Source: Chloroflexota bacterium
GTDB lineage: Bacteria > Chloroflexota > Limnocylindria > Limnocylindrales > CSP1-4
Direction: 5' to 3'
Assembly (NCBI GenBank): GCA_019637815.1
Contig: JAHBUZ010000004.1
Span: 162,766 to 226,765 of the forward strand
Length of the DNA stretch: 64,000 nt
Position numbers and translations under genes: made by a program. The notes beneath the pieces were generated by a model, which was not told the origin of the DNA, made no database searches, and was given only the letters and a program-made list of their open reading frames with translations. Shown one piece after another: positions 50,434 to 59,685 of the stretch (within the stretch, counting starts at the first letter, position 1; each line of letters starts with the position of its first letter).

Positions 50434-51354
50434 GTGACCACCGAGCCGGAGGCGATCTTCGTCGTCGGCGTGAGCCGCAGCGGCACCACGCTCATGCGTC
50501 GGGTGCTCGGCAGCCACAGCCGCATCGCGATCGCGACCGAGAACCACTATCTCGGCCATCTGTTGCCCTGGGAGGGCGCGCGGAGCTACTTCCGACGGCT
50601 CGGCGACCTCCACGACGATGCCACGATCGACCGGATCGTCGACCTCATCTACTCCGGGGAGTTCCAGCATCGCTCGCCGCTGCGCGAGCTGTCGCCGTAC
50701 TGGCGCTGGCTGACACGCGTCATCGAGCCCGATGAGATGCGCCAGCGGCTGCTCGCGAGCGATCGCACGGAACGCGGCACGTTCACGGTGCTGATGCGCG
50801 TGTTCGCCGACCACAAGCGCAAGCCGATCATGGGCGAGAAGACCCCGGCGCACCTCGCGTGGGCACACACGCTCCTGGAGTGGTATCCCGGGGCGCGCAT
50901 CGTGCACATGGTCCGGGACCCGCGGGGTGTCTATGTGTCCGAGCTACGGCGCCGCGTGGACGAGCCCGGATCGGTGCCGTATCGATGGCTGGAGCGGACG
51001 CCCCGGCTGCTGCGGACGTTCGTGCTCGGTGAGGTCTCGTGGGCATGGGCGCGGGCGGAGGCCCAGCATCGTGACCTTGCACGGACCGAGCCCGACCGAT
51101 ACCGGATGGTCCGCTTCGAGGACCTCGTGGGTGAGCCCGTGGGTACGCTGGAGACGGTCTGCCGATTCCTGGGCGTCGAGTTCGAGCCGAGCATGCTCGA
51201 CCAGCGGGTCACGTCCAAGGGCGCGACCAAGGGACAGGACGGCTTCGATGCGGGTGCCGCCGATCGGTGGCGGCAGTCCATCGGGCCGGCCGAGGAGGCA
51301 TGGCTGGAGCACGCGCTCGGCGTGCGGATGCGCCGGTTCGGCTACGAGGTCTGA
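50434..51354 (+). CDS. Sulfotransferase family protein
   Basis: The 306-residue enzyme has the 5'-phosphosulfate loop VGVSRSGTTLMRRVLGSH and the 3'-phosphate site VHMVRDPRGVYVSELRRR of PAPS-dependent sulfotransferases. YRMVRFEDLVGEP and the C-terminal W-R-rich end fit this group. The GTG lies 4 bp after the upstream stop. The acceptor is unknown. Confidence 0.85.
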   Translation: MTTEPEAIFVVGVSRSGTTLMRRVLGSHSRIAIATENHYLGHLLPWEGARSYFRRLGDLHDDATIDRIVDLIYSGEFQHRSPLRELSPYWRWLTRVIEPDEMRQRLLASDRTERGTFTVLMRVFADHKRKPIMGEKTPAHLAWAHTLLEWYPGARIVHMVRDPRGVYVSELRRRVDEPGSVPYRWLERTPRLLRTFVLGEVSWAWARAEAQHRDLARTEPDRYRMVRFEDLVGEPVGTLETVCRFLGVEFEPSMLDQRVTSKGATKGQDGFDAGAADRWRQSIGPAEEAWLEHALGVRMRRFGYEV

Positions 51355-51589
51355 CGAGTCCCGGCGGGCCACGGTGGCAGTCGCGTCACTCGCGGGATCA
51401 CCACCGCGTGCCCCCAGGGGCGGCCGTCGCCGCGTGGGCGGGATGGCCGATCGTGCCCACGGGCGGCGATATACTGCTCCTGGCCGGTCGCGCCGCGCTC
51501 ACGACCTCCGCGGCTGGCCGATCCCAGCCTGTACCAGTCCGTCGGCATGCCCGATGACCCACGACCGATGCGCCACAGCGGAGGACGCG

Positions 51590-51883
51590 TTGAGCTCCAA
51601 CATCAGCCAGAGCTATCCCAGCGGCAGCGAATCGGAGGTGGAACGCGCCGCCGCGGTCGCCACGGCGATCGGTGCCTTCGAAGGGCTCGGGGACAAGCTC
51701 GCCGCGGAGACGACGCCGCTCGGTGAGGTCGCCGCCGCGGACCACGGTGCGCCCGCTCGTTGGTGGGTCTGGGTGTGTCCCAAGGGGGACTTCAACGGTC
51801 GCCTCCACGTCGCCGGCTATGCGCGGGACCGCCACGCGCTGTACACCGTATGCGATACGCACGGGGACACCTACCTGCGCTGA
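51590..51883 (+). CDS. Small hypothetical protein, 97 residues
   Basis: The product has Ser/Glu-rich start SSNISQSYPSGSESEVERAA, then ARWWVWVCPKGDFNGRLHVA and YTVCDTHGDTYLR. I recognise no family, though the Trp/Cys pattern in the second half looks like a compact fold. The TTG start is chosen because GGAGG lies 5 nt upstream; longer frames lack a ribosome site. A TATACT box at 51470-51475 could drive it with a leader of about 110 nt. Confidence 0.6.
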   Translation: MSSNISQSYPSGSESEVERAAAVATAIGAFEGLGDKLAAETTPLGEVAAADHGAPARWWVWVCPKGDFNGRLHVAGYARDRHALYTVCDTHGDTYLR

Positions 51884-51924
51884 CCCTGGCGCTCGTAGGC
51901 CAGCACGACGTCCATCCGAACGGC

Positions 51925-53172
51925 TCACGACCGAGCGCGACGGTCCTCCGCCCAGGCGCTGATCACCGGGTCCCGCCCTGCGGCGAGGATGATGCCCGCG
52001 ACGAGCACGGTCCGCGGCACGATGGAGCCCACCTCGAGGTACTCGGTCGGCGCGTGATCGTTGCCACCGATGGGCCCCAGGCCGTCGATCGAGGCGACAC
52101 CCAGCCCTGACGTGGTGTTCGCGTCGGACGCACCTCCGGTCGCCGCGTCCTTCAGCGGGAAGCCCAGCTGCCCGGCGAGCCCGATGGCGTGCTCCACCAG
52201 TCGCCCGGAGCGCTCCAGCTTCTCCATCGGCCAGAAGCGGCCCATGAGCGACACCTCGCAGGTCGTGTCGGGCACGCTGGACTCGGCGGCGATGGCACGC
52301 ACGGCCGCCTCCGCCTCCTCGAGCGCGGCGCGTTGCACGGCGCGGATGTCCACCTGGAGCATCGCCTCCGCCGCGACCACGTTGGGGCGCGTGCCGCCAC
52401 GCATCACGCCCGCGTTCACGGTCACTCCCGGCCACCGCCCGTTCAGGGCGTGGAGCGCCTGGATCTTGTGCGCGGCCTCCAGGATCGCGCTGCGGCCCTT
52501 CTCCGGCTCCACCCCCGCGTGCGCGGCACGACCGGTGATGCGCAGCTCGAGGTCCATGATGCCCTTGCGGGAGCTCACGAAGTCCCCGTTGGCACGGCCT
52601 CCCTCGAGCACGAGCGCGAGGTCCGCGTCCGCCGCCTGGGCACCGATGATGGGTGTGCTGGAGGGTGACCCGATCTCCTCGTCCGGGTTGGACACATAGA
52701 TGACCCGGCCGACCGGCGGCCAGGGCACATCGCCGGCCTGCGCCAGATCCCGCAGACAGCGCAGCGCGTACAGCCCGGCGAGGAGGCCGCCCTTCATGTC
52801 CGAGACGCCCGGGCCGAGCGCCCGGTCGCCGTCGATGCGGAACGGCCGTTCCGCCACGGTCCCCGGATCGAACACGGTGTCCATGTGGCCGATGAGCATG
52901 ACCGTGGGGCCGCCGGTCCCCTTCCCAAGGCTCCCCACGACCGTGTCACCGAGCGTCTCATGCGGCGTCACCTCGACCCGCATGCCCAGCTCCCCGAACG
53001 CCGCCTGGACCCACGCACCCACCTCGTCCACGCCCACCTTCGTGTAGCTGCCGCAGTCGATGTCCACGAGCCGCTGGAGGTCGGCGAGGTACGCCGGCAG
53101 TCGGTCGGACATGTGGGCCGTGAGTCGGTCCAGCTCCGCGGTGGTCACGAGGTCGGCGGGATGGTCGGTCAT
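51925..53172 (-). CDS. M20-family metallopeptidase (carboxypeptidase G2-like)
   Basis: The 415-residue enzyme has MLIGHMDTVFDPG, GPGVSDMKGGLLAGLYAL, NPDEEIGSPSS with the catalytic Glu, VLEGGRANGDFVSSRKG and a late His in GGNDHAPTEYLE, the two-zinc pattern of CPG2/ArgE-type peptidases. A dimerisation domain lies at about 205-320. TAGACT sits 7 nt before the ATG. It is divergent from the CphA-like gene, so an action on isopeptides or dipeptides is conceivable but not shown. Confidence 0.88.
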   Translation of the reverse strand: MTDHPADLVTTAELDRLTAHMSDRLPAYLADLQRLVDIDCGSYTKVGVDEVGAWVQAAFGELGMRVEVTPHETLGDTVVGSLGKGTGGPTVMLIGHMDTVFDPGTVAERPFRIDGDRALGPGVSDMKGGLLAGLYALRCLRDLAQAGDVPWPPVGRVIYVSNPDEEIGSPSSTPIIGAQAADADLALVLEGGRANGDFVSSRKGIMDLELRITGRAAHAGVEPEKGRSAILEAAHKIQALHALNGRWPGVTVNAGVMRGGTRPNVVAAEAMLQVDIRAVQRAALEEAEAAVRAIAAESSVPDTTCEVSLMGRFWPMEKLERSGRLVEHAIGLAGQLGFPLKDAATGGASDANTTSGLGVASIDGLGPIGGNDHAPTEYLEVGSIVPRTVLVAGIILAAGRDPVISAWAEDRRARS

Positions 53173-53317
53173 GGCTGCGAGTCTACGGGGTCACGCCCGC
53201 GCCGGCGCTCCCGTGCACCGAGACGGCATCACGCCCCATGGGTGCCGCCGCGCGCACGGCGGCCCTGATCCGCGAGGGCTCCACGCGGACGCACGGCTGG
53301 GTATCCTTCCGCGCACC

Positions 53318-55078
53318 GTGCGACTCATCGAGATCCGGCTGCTGGATGGCCCCAACGTGTACCGGCTGGAGCCTGCCCTCAAGCTGGAGGTGGCGGTCGG
53401 TCGACGACGGACCTGGTACGGCCAGCGACTGCCGGATGCCCACGCCCGGGTCGACCTCGGCGCGACGGTGCGGCCCATCGACGCACCCCGGCCGGTGGCC
53501 GAGCTGGCGTCCTGGGTGGCGCGGCTGCATCGACTGAGCGGGTCGGCCGCGTGGCTGTTCGACGAGGGTCGCGCCAGCAGCCCAGGGCGTGCCCGGATCC
53601 CGGTCACGATCCATCGCACCTCGGAGCCGGGCCACTGGATCGTGGTGGTCCCGTGGCGCGAGGCCGACCGCGCCGAGGCGATCACGGAGGCGGCGCTCGC
53701 GCTCACCGAGCTGGGGCTCGATCCGGTCACCACCCACGCCGCCACGCGACGCACGGCGGGTCGACCGGGTCGCAGCCGGACCCTCGCGCGTGCCCTCCGG
53801 ACGATCGACGCGGCCCATGGCCGGGGCCCTGCCTGGATCCGGGACGCGGAGCGGCGCGTGCCCATCATCGGCATCAGCGGCACCAATGGCAAGACCACCA
53901 CGACGCGCATGATCAGCCACATCCTGCGGGTCGCGGGACACCATGTCGGGACCACCACCTCGGACGGCGTGATGGTGGACGAGCGGTTGGTGGAGGCCGG
54001 CGACCTCACCGGGCCGTATGGCGCCCGGACCGTGCTCGGTCGGGACGACATCGACATCGCCGTGCTGGAGACCGCCCGCGGCGGCCTCATGCTCCGGGGT
54101 CTGGGCTACGAGTCGAACGATGCCGCGGTCCTCACCAACGTCAGCTCCGACCACATGGATCTCCAGGGCATCCACACGCTGCCCGAGCTGGCCGAGGTGA
54201 AGTCGATCATCGCGCGCGTCACGCGAGCGGACGGCGTGGTGGTGCTGAACGCCGATGACGACCTCGTGGCCGGCCTGACCCCCCGGGTCCGCGCGAATGT
54301 GTGGCTGTTCTCGCTCCGGACCTCCGGCGCCCGACTCCGACGACACCTCGCCCGGGGTGGCCGCGCCTGGCTCCTGGTGGACGGCATGCTCACCGAAGCG
54401 GACGGGGATGCGCGGCGACCCGTGATCGCGGCCGCGGACGTGCCCGCGACGATGGGCGGCATCGCGCGTCACAACGTGGCCAACGCGCTGGCAGCCGCGG
54501 CCGGGGCGCGCGCGATGGGCGCGACGCTCGACCAGGTGGTGGAGGGACTGCGGACCTACGGCCTGGACGACACGGCCCGCAACGGCCGGCTGGACCTGTA
54601 TCGGCGGGGTCCGACGACGGTCATCGTGGACTTCGCGCACAACGAGGCAGGGGTCACCGCGATCCTCGATGTGGCGGACGGCCTCGCGGGCGACCGAGCC
54701 GCACGCGCCCGTGCCGGGACGCAGGTGACCATGATCGTGGGCACGGCCGGTGATCGACCGGATGACACCCTGCGCGGTGTCGCCCGGATCGCCGCCGAGC
54801 GCGCCGACCGCGTGGTCATCAAGGAGACCCAGGAGTACCTGCGTGGCCGGACCCGGGAGGGCGTCATCGGCGAGCTGCGGGCCGGCATCACGGCAGGTGG
54901 CCAGGACGGTCGCGCGGCGCAGGTCCACGAGGACGAGCCGAGCGCCATCCGTGCCGAGACCCGCGAGGACGGCCTGCTGGCGCCGGACGGACGCGCCGGC
55001 GTGCTCGTGCTCATGTGCCACGAGGACCGAGCGGGCGTCGTGGCAGTCCTGACGGAGCTCGGCTTCGAGCCGGTCTGA
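53318..55078 (+). CDS. CphA-like Mur ligase lacking the ATP-grasp module
   Basis: The 586-residue protein opens with a CphA-type N domain (EIRLLDGPNVYRLEPALKLE, about 1-165). It then passes directly to a Mur-ligase module (about 185-586): P-loop GISGTNGKTTTTRMI, ETARGGLMLRGLGYESNDAA, VTNVSSDH-like LTNVSSDHMDLQGIHTL and VIVDFAHNEAG. Each motif parallels the true CphA encoded 0.7 kb away, but the 250-residue ATP-grasp module that builds the aspartate backbone is missing. It could ligate one amino acid to a pre-made peptide. The GTG start follows TATCCT at 10 nt. Confidence 0.82.
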   Translation: MRLIEIRLLDGPNVYRLEPALKLEVAVGRRRTWYGQRLPDAHARVDLGATVRPIDAPRPVAELASWVARLHRLSGSAAWLFDEGRASSPGRARIPVTIHRTSEPGHWIVVVPWREADRAEAITEAALALTELGLDPVTTHAATRRTAGRPGRSRTLARALRTIDAAHGRGPAWIRDAERRVPIIGISGTNGKTTTTRMISHILRVAGHHVGTTTSDGVMVDERLVEAGDLTGPYGARTVLGRDDIDIAVLETARGGLMLRGLGYESNDAAVLTNVSSDHMDLQGIHTLPELAEVKSIIARVTRADGVVVLNADDDLVAGLTPRVRANVWLFSLRTSGARLRRHLARGGRAWLLVDGMLTEADGDARRPVIAAADVPATMGGIARHNVANALAAAAGARAMGATLDQVVEGLRTYGLDDTARNGRLDLYRRGPTTVIVDFAHNEAGVTAILDVADGLAGDRAARARAGTQVTMIVGTAGDRPDDTLRGVARIAAERADRVVIKETQEYLRGRTREGVIGELRAGITAGGQDGRAAQVHEDEPSAIRAETREDGLLAPDGRAGVLVLMCHEDRAGVVAVLTELGFEPV

Positions 55079-55090
55079 GGGTCGGTCCCG

Positions 55091-55492
55091 CTACTCGTAG
55101 GCGACGACGCGCAGGTCCGGCACGCGACCGAACTCGGCGCCGTTGCGGGTGACCACGGGGACATCGTTCGCGAGCCCGACCGCCGCGACCCACAGGTCGT
55201 TGGCACCGATGAGCTGCCCGGTGCGGCGCAGGTATCGAGCGGATCGGCCGTAGTGCCAGGCGGCCGCTTCGTCGATCGTGAGCCATGGGAACATCGCGAG
55301 GAACGTGCGCCAGTGGTCCTGTCGTTCCATCGACGCCCCGGCGGCGATCTCGCCCGCGATCGTGGCAGTGATGTACAGGTGGTGGTCAGCGTGGTGACCC
55401 AGGACCTCGTGGGCGCCTCCGGGTACACCCCGTGCGCGTTCCCGCTCGAGGTCGATGAGGACCGACGTCTCGAGGATCAGCGCTCCGGCCAC
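55091..55492 (-). CDS. vapC: PIN-domain toxin (VapC family)
   Basis: The 133-residue PIN protein has LILETSVLIDLERER (with Glu in the place of the usual first Asp), TATIAGEIAAG, IGANDLWVAAVGLANDVPVV and TRNGAEFGRVPDL. These carry the acidic metal site of VapC nucleases. It overlaps its antitoxin gene by 16 bp and converges with the CphA-like gene. Confidence 0.85.
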   Translation of the reverse strand: MAGALILETSVLIDLERERARGVPGGAHEVLGHHADHHLYITATIAGEIAAGASMERQDHWRTFLAMFPWLTIDEAAAWHYGRSARYLRRTGQLIGANDLWVAAVGLANDVPVVTRNGAEFGRVPDLRVVAYE

Positions 55493-55725
55493 TTGTCCGC
55501 CGGTGGCCGGTCCGCCCGCATCACATCCTCGATGGACCGGAGCTCATCCTCCGTGAACAGCGGGTCGACATCCCGGATGCGTGCCAGCAGCTCACCGCCC
55601 GTGATGGACGGCTCTGGCCACGTCGCGCGCAGGATCACCTGGCTGAACGACTCGCCCGGCCATGTCCGGGCCGCGCGCAGGCGGTCGTATGCCTCGAGTC
55701 GCAGGGTGACGGTCTTGACGGCCAT
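55477..55725 (-). CDS. vapB: VapB-type antitoxin
   Basis: The 82-residue protein begins MAVKTVTLRLEAYDRLRAAR and continues GESFSQVILRATWPEP. This matches the DUF217-like VapB antitoxins that pair with VapC. TACACT lies 6 nt before the ATG, so its mRNA is probably leaderless. Confidence 0.85.
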   Translation of the reverse strand: MAVKTVTLRLEAYDRLRAARTWPGESFSQVILRATWPEPSITGGELLARIRDVDPLFTEDELRSIEDVMRADRPPADKWPER

Positions 55726-55779
55726 GTGCACAGTGTACTTCACACGATCGCCGCCGCACCGGCCGCGTCCGGGCCGGAC

Positions 55780-58701
55780 CTACCCCTCGGGGACGTGCAG
55801 CTCCCCGGGCGCCGTGATGGCGACGCCGGCCCCGCGGTCGTAGGCCATCGCGGAGCGGTACACGGCGGTCGAGTCGTCCGCGCAGATGACCACGAGGTCA
55901 CCCGGGTGGGCACGCCGCATGCCCGCCTCGGCCGCCTCGATCTCATCGAGGATCGCGGACGCACGTTCGCAGCGCGCCCCGGACGCGCGGGCCTGCCGGA
56001 TCCCCTCCAGCACGTTCGCGGCGCTCTCGCCGGCTCGCCGACCCCGGAGGTTCCTGTCCTCGCGCACGATGATCTCGTCGAAGGCGGTCGCCGCGATGGC
56101 GCCGTAGTCGCGCTGGTCCTCGTCACGCCGATCGCCGGGGATGCCGATGACCCCGATGGACCGCCCGTGCCACTCCCCCGCCGGTGTGGTCGTCCCGACG
56201 GCCGCGGGGCGCGTGGCGCGACCCCGTCGTCGACCCGCGCCGGTCATGGTCAGCTGCACGAACTCCGCGAGCCGCCGCATGCCGTCCACGTTGTGGCAGT
56301 AGTCGATGACCACCTGGAAGCCCCGGACATCCACCTCGTTGAGTCGGCCGGGTGCCTGGAAGAAGGACGTCGTGAACGTCCGTAGGCCCTGGCGGATGTC
56401 ATGGAGATGGGCACCTGCCGCCCAGGCCGCCGCTGCGGCCGCCAGCGCGTTCGCGACGTTCATGCGCGCCCGCCCATCGAGCGTCGCCGGGATGAGGTAC
56501 GAGTGGATGAGCGGCATCGTCCGGGGCCCCTGTCGGAGCGCCAGCAGCTCGCCCTCGGGCGAGTCGACCACGACCATCGCGGCACCGCCCCGCCCGCAGT
56601 GACCGTCGACCCGGTCGAAGCCATCGGTGCCCTTCTGGGTCTCCATCGAGAAGTAGATGATGCGGCCCTCGCATCGACGCGCCATGCGCGCGACATGCGG
56701 ATCGTCCGCGTTGAGCACCGCGGCCCCGTTCCGTGGCACGGCATCCACGAGCACGCCCTTGACCGCGGCGAGCTGGGACAGCGTGTCGATGCCGGACAGC
56801 CCCAGGTGGTCGCCGGTCACGTTGGTGACCACCGCCACGTCATTGCGGTCATAGCCCAGACCCTCGCGCAGGAGACCACCCCGGGCGACCTCGAACACCG
56901 CGGTGTCGACGAGCGGGTTCTGGAGCACCGTGCGTGCCGACCGGGGCCCGGACATGTCGCCCTTGCGGGTCAGTCGACCATCGATGACGATGCCGTCGGT
57001 GGTGGTCATGCCCACGCGCCGGCCCATGAGCTTGAGGATGTGCGCGATCATGCGCACGGTGGTCGTCTTGCCGTTGGTGCCCGTGACGCCGATGATCGGG
57101 ATGCGTGCGTCCGTGCCGGGCGGGAACAGCAGGTCGATGACCGGCTTCGCGACGTACTGGGGCTCCCCGTCCGTGGGATTGGTGTGCATCCGGAAGCCGG
57201 GCGCCGCGTTGACCTCCACGATGGCGCCGCCCTGCTCGCGGACCGGCACCCCGATGTCCGGGACGATGAAGTCGATGCCCGCGATGTCCAAGCCCACCGT
57301 CCGTGCCGCGGTCTCCGCGATCTCCACGTTCTCCGGGTGCGCGTCGAGCGTCCGGTCGATGGCCGTGCCACCCGTGGACATGTTGCCCGTGAGCGCGAGC
57401 TGCACCCGGGCGCCCTCGGGCGGCACCGACTCGAGCGTCCATCCCTGCTGCTCGACCAGCGCGACCGCCGCCGCATCGAGCTTGATGCGGGTGAGCACCT
57501 TCTCGTGACCGATGCCCCGCCGCGGGTCCGCGTTCTCGATGTCCACGAGCTCCGTCACGGTGTGTTCGCCATCCCCGGTGACACCGGCAGGCACCCGCTC
57601 CGCGACGGCCACCATGTTCCCGCCGATGACCAGGACCCGGTGATCGGCGCCGTGGACGTACGTCTCCACGACCACGTCGCCGCCGCGACTCTCACGGAGC
57701 GCGACCGGGAACGCACGACGGACGTCCTCGTCGGTGCGGAGGTCCAGGCACACGCCGCGGCCGTGGTTGCCGTCCAGCGGCTTGACCACGACCGGGAAGC
57801 CGATCCGGCTGGCGGCCGCGACGGCCCCGTCCTCCGTGTCGACCGTCTCCGATCGGGGCACCGGCAGGCCCGCGGACGCGAGCAGCTGGTTGGTGAGCGA
57901 CTTGTCCGACGCGATGTCCACCGCGATGGCCGAGGTCCGCGAGGTCATCGTGGCCCGGATGCGCTGCTGATGCTTCCCCTGCCCCAGCTGGACCAGGCTG
58001 TGACGGTCGAGGCGGATCCAGGGGATATCCCGTGACACTGCCTCGTCGATGATCGCCTGGGTGGACGGCCCGAATGCCGAGCGCTCCGCGATGCGGATGA
58101 GTCGCTCCAGCGCCACCCCGAAGTCGAACGTGACCTCCGGGTCATCCGGTGCCACGAGCTGGTTGACGAGCGCCACCGCGATACGCCCCGCCTCCAGGCC
58201 GACGCTCTCTTCGCGGTACTCGTAGATGACGTCGTAGCGGCCGTGCTCGCCGGTGGAGCGTGTCTTGCCGATACGTGCATCGGTGCCCGCGAGGCACTGG
58301 AGCTCGAGCGCGATGTGCTCCGCCACGTGGCCCATCCAGGTGCCCTCGCGCAGCCGCTCGAAGAAACCACCCCGCTTGCCCAGGGAGCACGCGTGGTCCT
58401 CCATCGTGGGCAGCAGCGCGATGAGCCCATCGGCGAAGCCCGGGATCAGGTTCGAGGGGTACTCCTCAAGGACACCCAGGTCGACCGTCATCCGGATGAC
58501 CGGCTTGCGGACCCACACGTTCGGTCCGCGCAGGACACGCGTGTCGAGGATGCGCAGCGTAGGCGCGAGGGGTGCGGATGGGGCGGGGGTCCGCGTGGCG
58601 CCCGTATCAGGAGCCACCGGAGCCGCCGCCTCAGGGTCGCCTTCCTCGTGGACGCCCATGTCGCCCTGTGCCTCCGATGGGGTCGCGTCCGGATCCGGCA
58701 C
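55780..58701 (-). CDS. cphA: Cyanophycin synthetase
   Basis: The 973-residue enzyme makes multi-L-arginyl-poly-L-aspartate from Asp, Arg and ATP. After a 35-residue lead, the N domain has DTRVLRGPNVWVRKPVI and HVAEHIALELQCLAG. The ATP-grasp module (about 225-485) has PVVVKPLDGNHGRGV and GIDFIVPDIG then VEVNAAPGFRMH. The Mur-ligase module (about 500-973) has GVTGTNGKTTTVRM, EVARGGLLREGLGYDRNDVA, VTNVTGDHLG and VVIDYCHNVDG. Length slightly above the usual 870-900. The GTG start is chosen for GGAGGAGG 5 nt upstream. It follows cphB by 26 bp. Confidence 0.94.
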   Translation of the reverse strand: MPDPDATPSEAQGDMGVHEEGDPEAAAPVAPDTGATRTPAPSAPLAPTLRILDTRVLRGPNVWVRKPVIRMTVDLGVLEEYPSNLIPGFADGLIALLPTMEDHACSLGKRGGFFERLREGTWMGHVAEHIALELQCLAGTDARIGKTRSTGEHGRYDVIYEYREESVGLEAGRIAVALVNQLVAPDDPEVTFDFGVALERLIRIAERSAFGPSTQAIIDEAVSRDIPWIRLDRHSLVQLGQGKHQQRIRATMTSRTSAIAVDIASDKSLTNQLLASAGLPVPRSETVDTEDGAVAAASRIGFPVVVKPLDGNHGRGVCLDLRTDEDVRRAFPVALRESRGGDVVVETYVHGADHRVLVIGGNMVAVAERVPAGVTGDGEHTVTELVDIENADPRRGIGHEKVLTRIKLDAAAVALVEQQGWTLESVPPEGARVQLALTGNMSTGGTAIDRTLDAHPENVEIAETAARTVGLDIAGIDFIVPDIGVPVREQGGAIVEVNAAPGFRMHTNPTDGEPQYVAKPVIDLLFPPGTDARIPIIGVTGTNGKTTTVRMIAHILKLMGRRVGMTTTDGIVIDGRLTRKGDMSGPRSARTVLQNPLVDTAVFEVARGGLLREGLGYDRNDVAVVTNVTGDHLGLSGIDTLSQLAAVKGVLVDAVPRNGAAVLNADDPHVARMARRCEGRIIYFSMETQKGTDGFDRVDGHCGRGGAAMVVVDSPEGELLALRQGPRTMPLIHSYLIPATLDGRARMNVANALAAAAAAWAAGAHLHDIRQGLRTFTTSFFQAPGRLNEVDVRGFQVVIDYCHNVDGMRRLAEFVQLTMTGAGRRRGRATRPAAVGTTTPAGEWHGRSIGVIGIPGDRRDEDQRDYGAIAATAFDEIIVREDRNLRGRRAGESAANVLEGIRQARASGARCERASAILDEIEAAEAGMRRAHPGDLVVICADDSTAVYRSAMAYDRGAGVAITAPGELHVPEG

Positions 58702-58727
58702 TCCCGCCTCCTCCGTGGCTGTCTGGG

Positions 58728-59567
58728 CTAGCTGGACGCCAGTGGCTCGGCCGGATCGAGCGCCCGGAGCGCGGGTGCCGCCACCCGGACCCGACGACGC
58801 AGGTCGAACCGATAGCCCACCGGCAGCGAATGGAGCACCACGTTGCTGATCATGATCGGACGGTGGGCACGGACCTCCCACGCGTCCGTCTCGGAGGCGG
58901 AGCCGTCGACGACCGTGATGCTCCGACGACCGATGACCTCGATGAGCATGTCCGGGCTGACGACGGCCGCGGTGTCCTCGTCGATGCCGAGACCCAGCAA
59001 CGCCGGGTTCTGGGCGATCGTGGCCAGCAGCCGACCGAGCCGGTTCCGTTGCTGGAAGTGCTGGTCGATGATGACGTTGGGCAGGATGCCGAGGCCCGCG
59101 GCCATCTGGACCATGCGCTGCTTGGGGGTGCCACCGGACGCGCCGAACGCGACCATGTGGCTGGACATCGCGCTGGCCCCGGCGCTCGTGCCCGCGATGA
59201 CCGAGCCGTGTCGGTGCCGCTCCGTCATCGCCTGGGCGAGGGCCGTGCCGCCGATGGTCGACGAGAGCCGCAGCTGGTTGCCACCGGTCATGAACACGCC
59301 GGTTGCGTCACGGACCGTGCGGGCGTGACCCTCGTCGTTCGCCTGGGCGCGTGTCGTGGCGTGGATGGGCACGACCTGGGAGGCGCCGAGCTCCGTGAAC
59401 ACGCGTCGGTACATGTCACCGGCCAGCGGCCCCAGGGACGAGGCGCTGCTGATGACCGCGATGCGCGCGTCCGGGCCACCCGCGAGCGCGACGAAGCGGC
59501 TCAGGATCACCCGTTCGCGGACCTTGTCCTCGGCGCCGCCGATGACGATCACGTGCCCCTCGGCCAC
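58728..59567 (-). CDS. cphB: Cyanophycinase
   Basis: The 279-residue serine peptidase of family S51 degrades cyanophycin to beta-Asp-Arg dipeptides. It has HVIVIGGAEDKV, FMTGGNQLRLS, the nucleophile serine in IAGTSAGASAMS, and IIDQHFQQRNRLGRLL and LGIDEDTAAVV, all in the usual order. The GTG follows AGGGAGGG closely. It is the first gene of a cphB-cphA pair, so synthesis and degradation are co-transcribed. Confidence 0.94.
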   Translation of the reverse strand: MAEGHVIVIGGAEDKVRERVILSRFVALAGGPDARIAVISSASSLGPLAGDMYRRVFTELGASQVVPIHATTRAQANDEGHARTVRDATGVFMTGGNQLRLSSTIGGTALAQAMTERHRHGSVIAGTSAGASAMSSHMVAFGASGGTPKQRMVQMAAGLGILPNVIIDQHFQQRNRLGRLLATIAQNPALLGLGIDEDTAAVVSPDMLIEVIGRRSITVVDGSASETDAWEVRAHRPIMISNVVLHSLPVGYRFDLRRRVRVAAPALRALDPAEPLASS

Positions 59568-59685
59568 GATCCCTCCCTGGCTGGACTCCGCGACAGGATA
59601 CAGGCACGCACCGGGTGCGATGCCGGTGCACTCGTGGCGATCACCCAAGGCTCACTGGAGCCAGTGGACGAACGAGCAGCTTCAC

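Noticed and set aside
53183..55021. Long open frame antisense to the CphA-like gene
   Set aside because: High GC gives long antisense frames everywhere; it has no motif and no ribosome site, while the plus-strand frame is clearly CphA-like.
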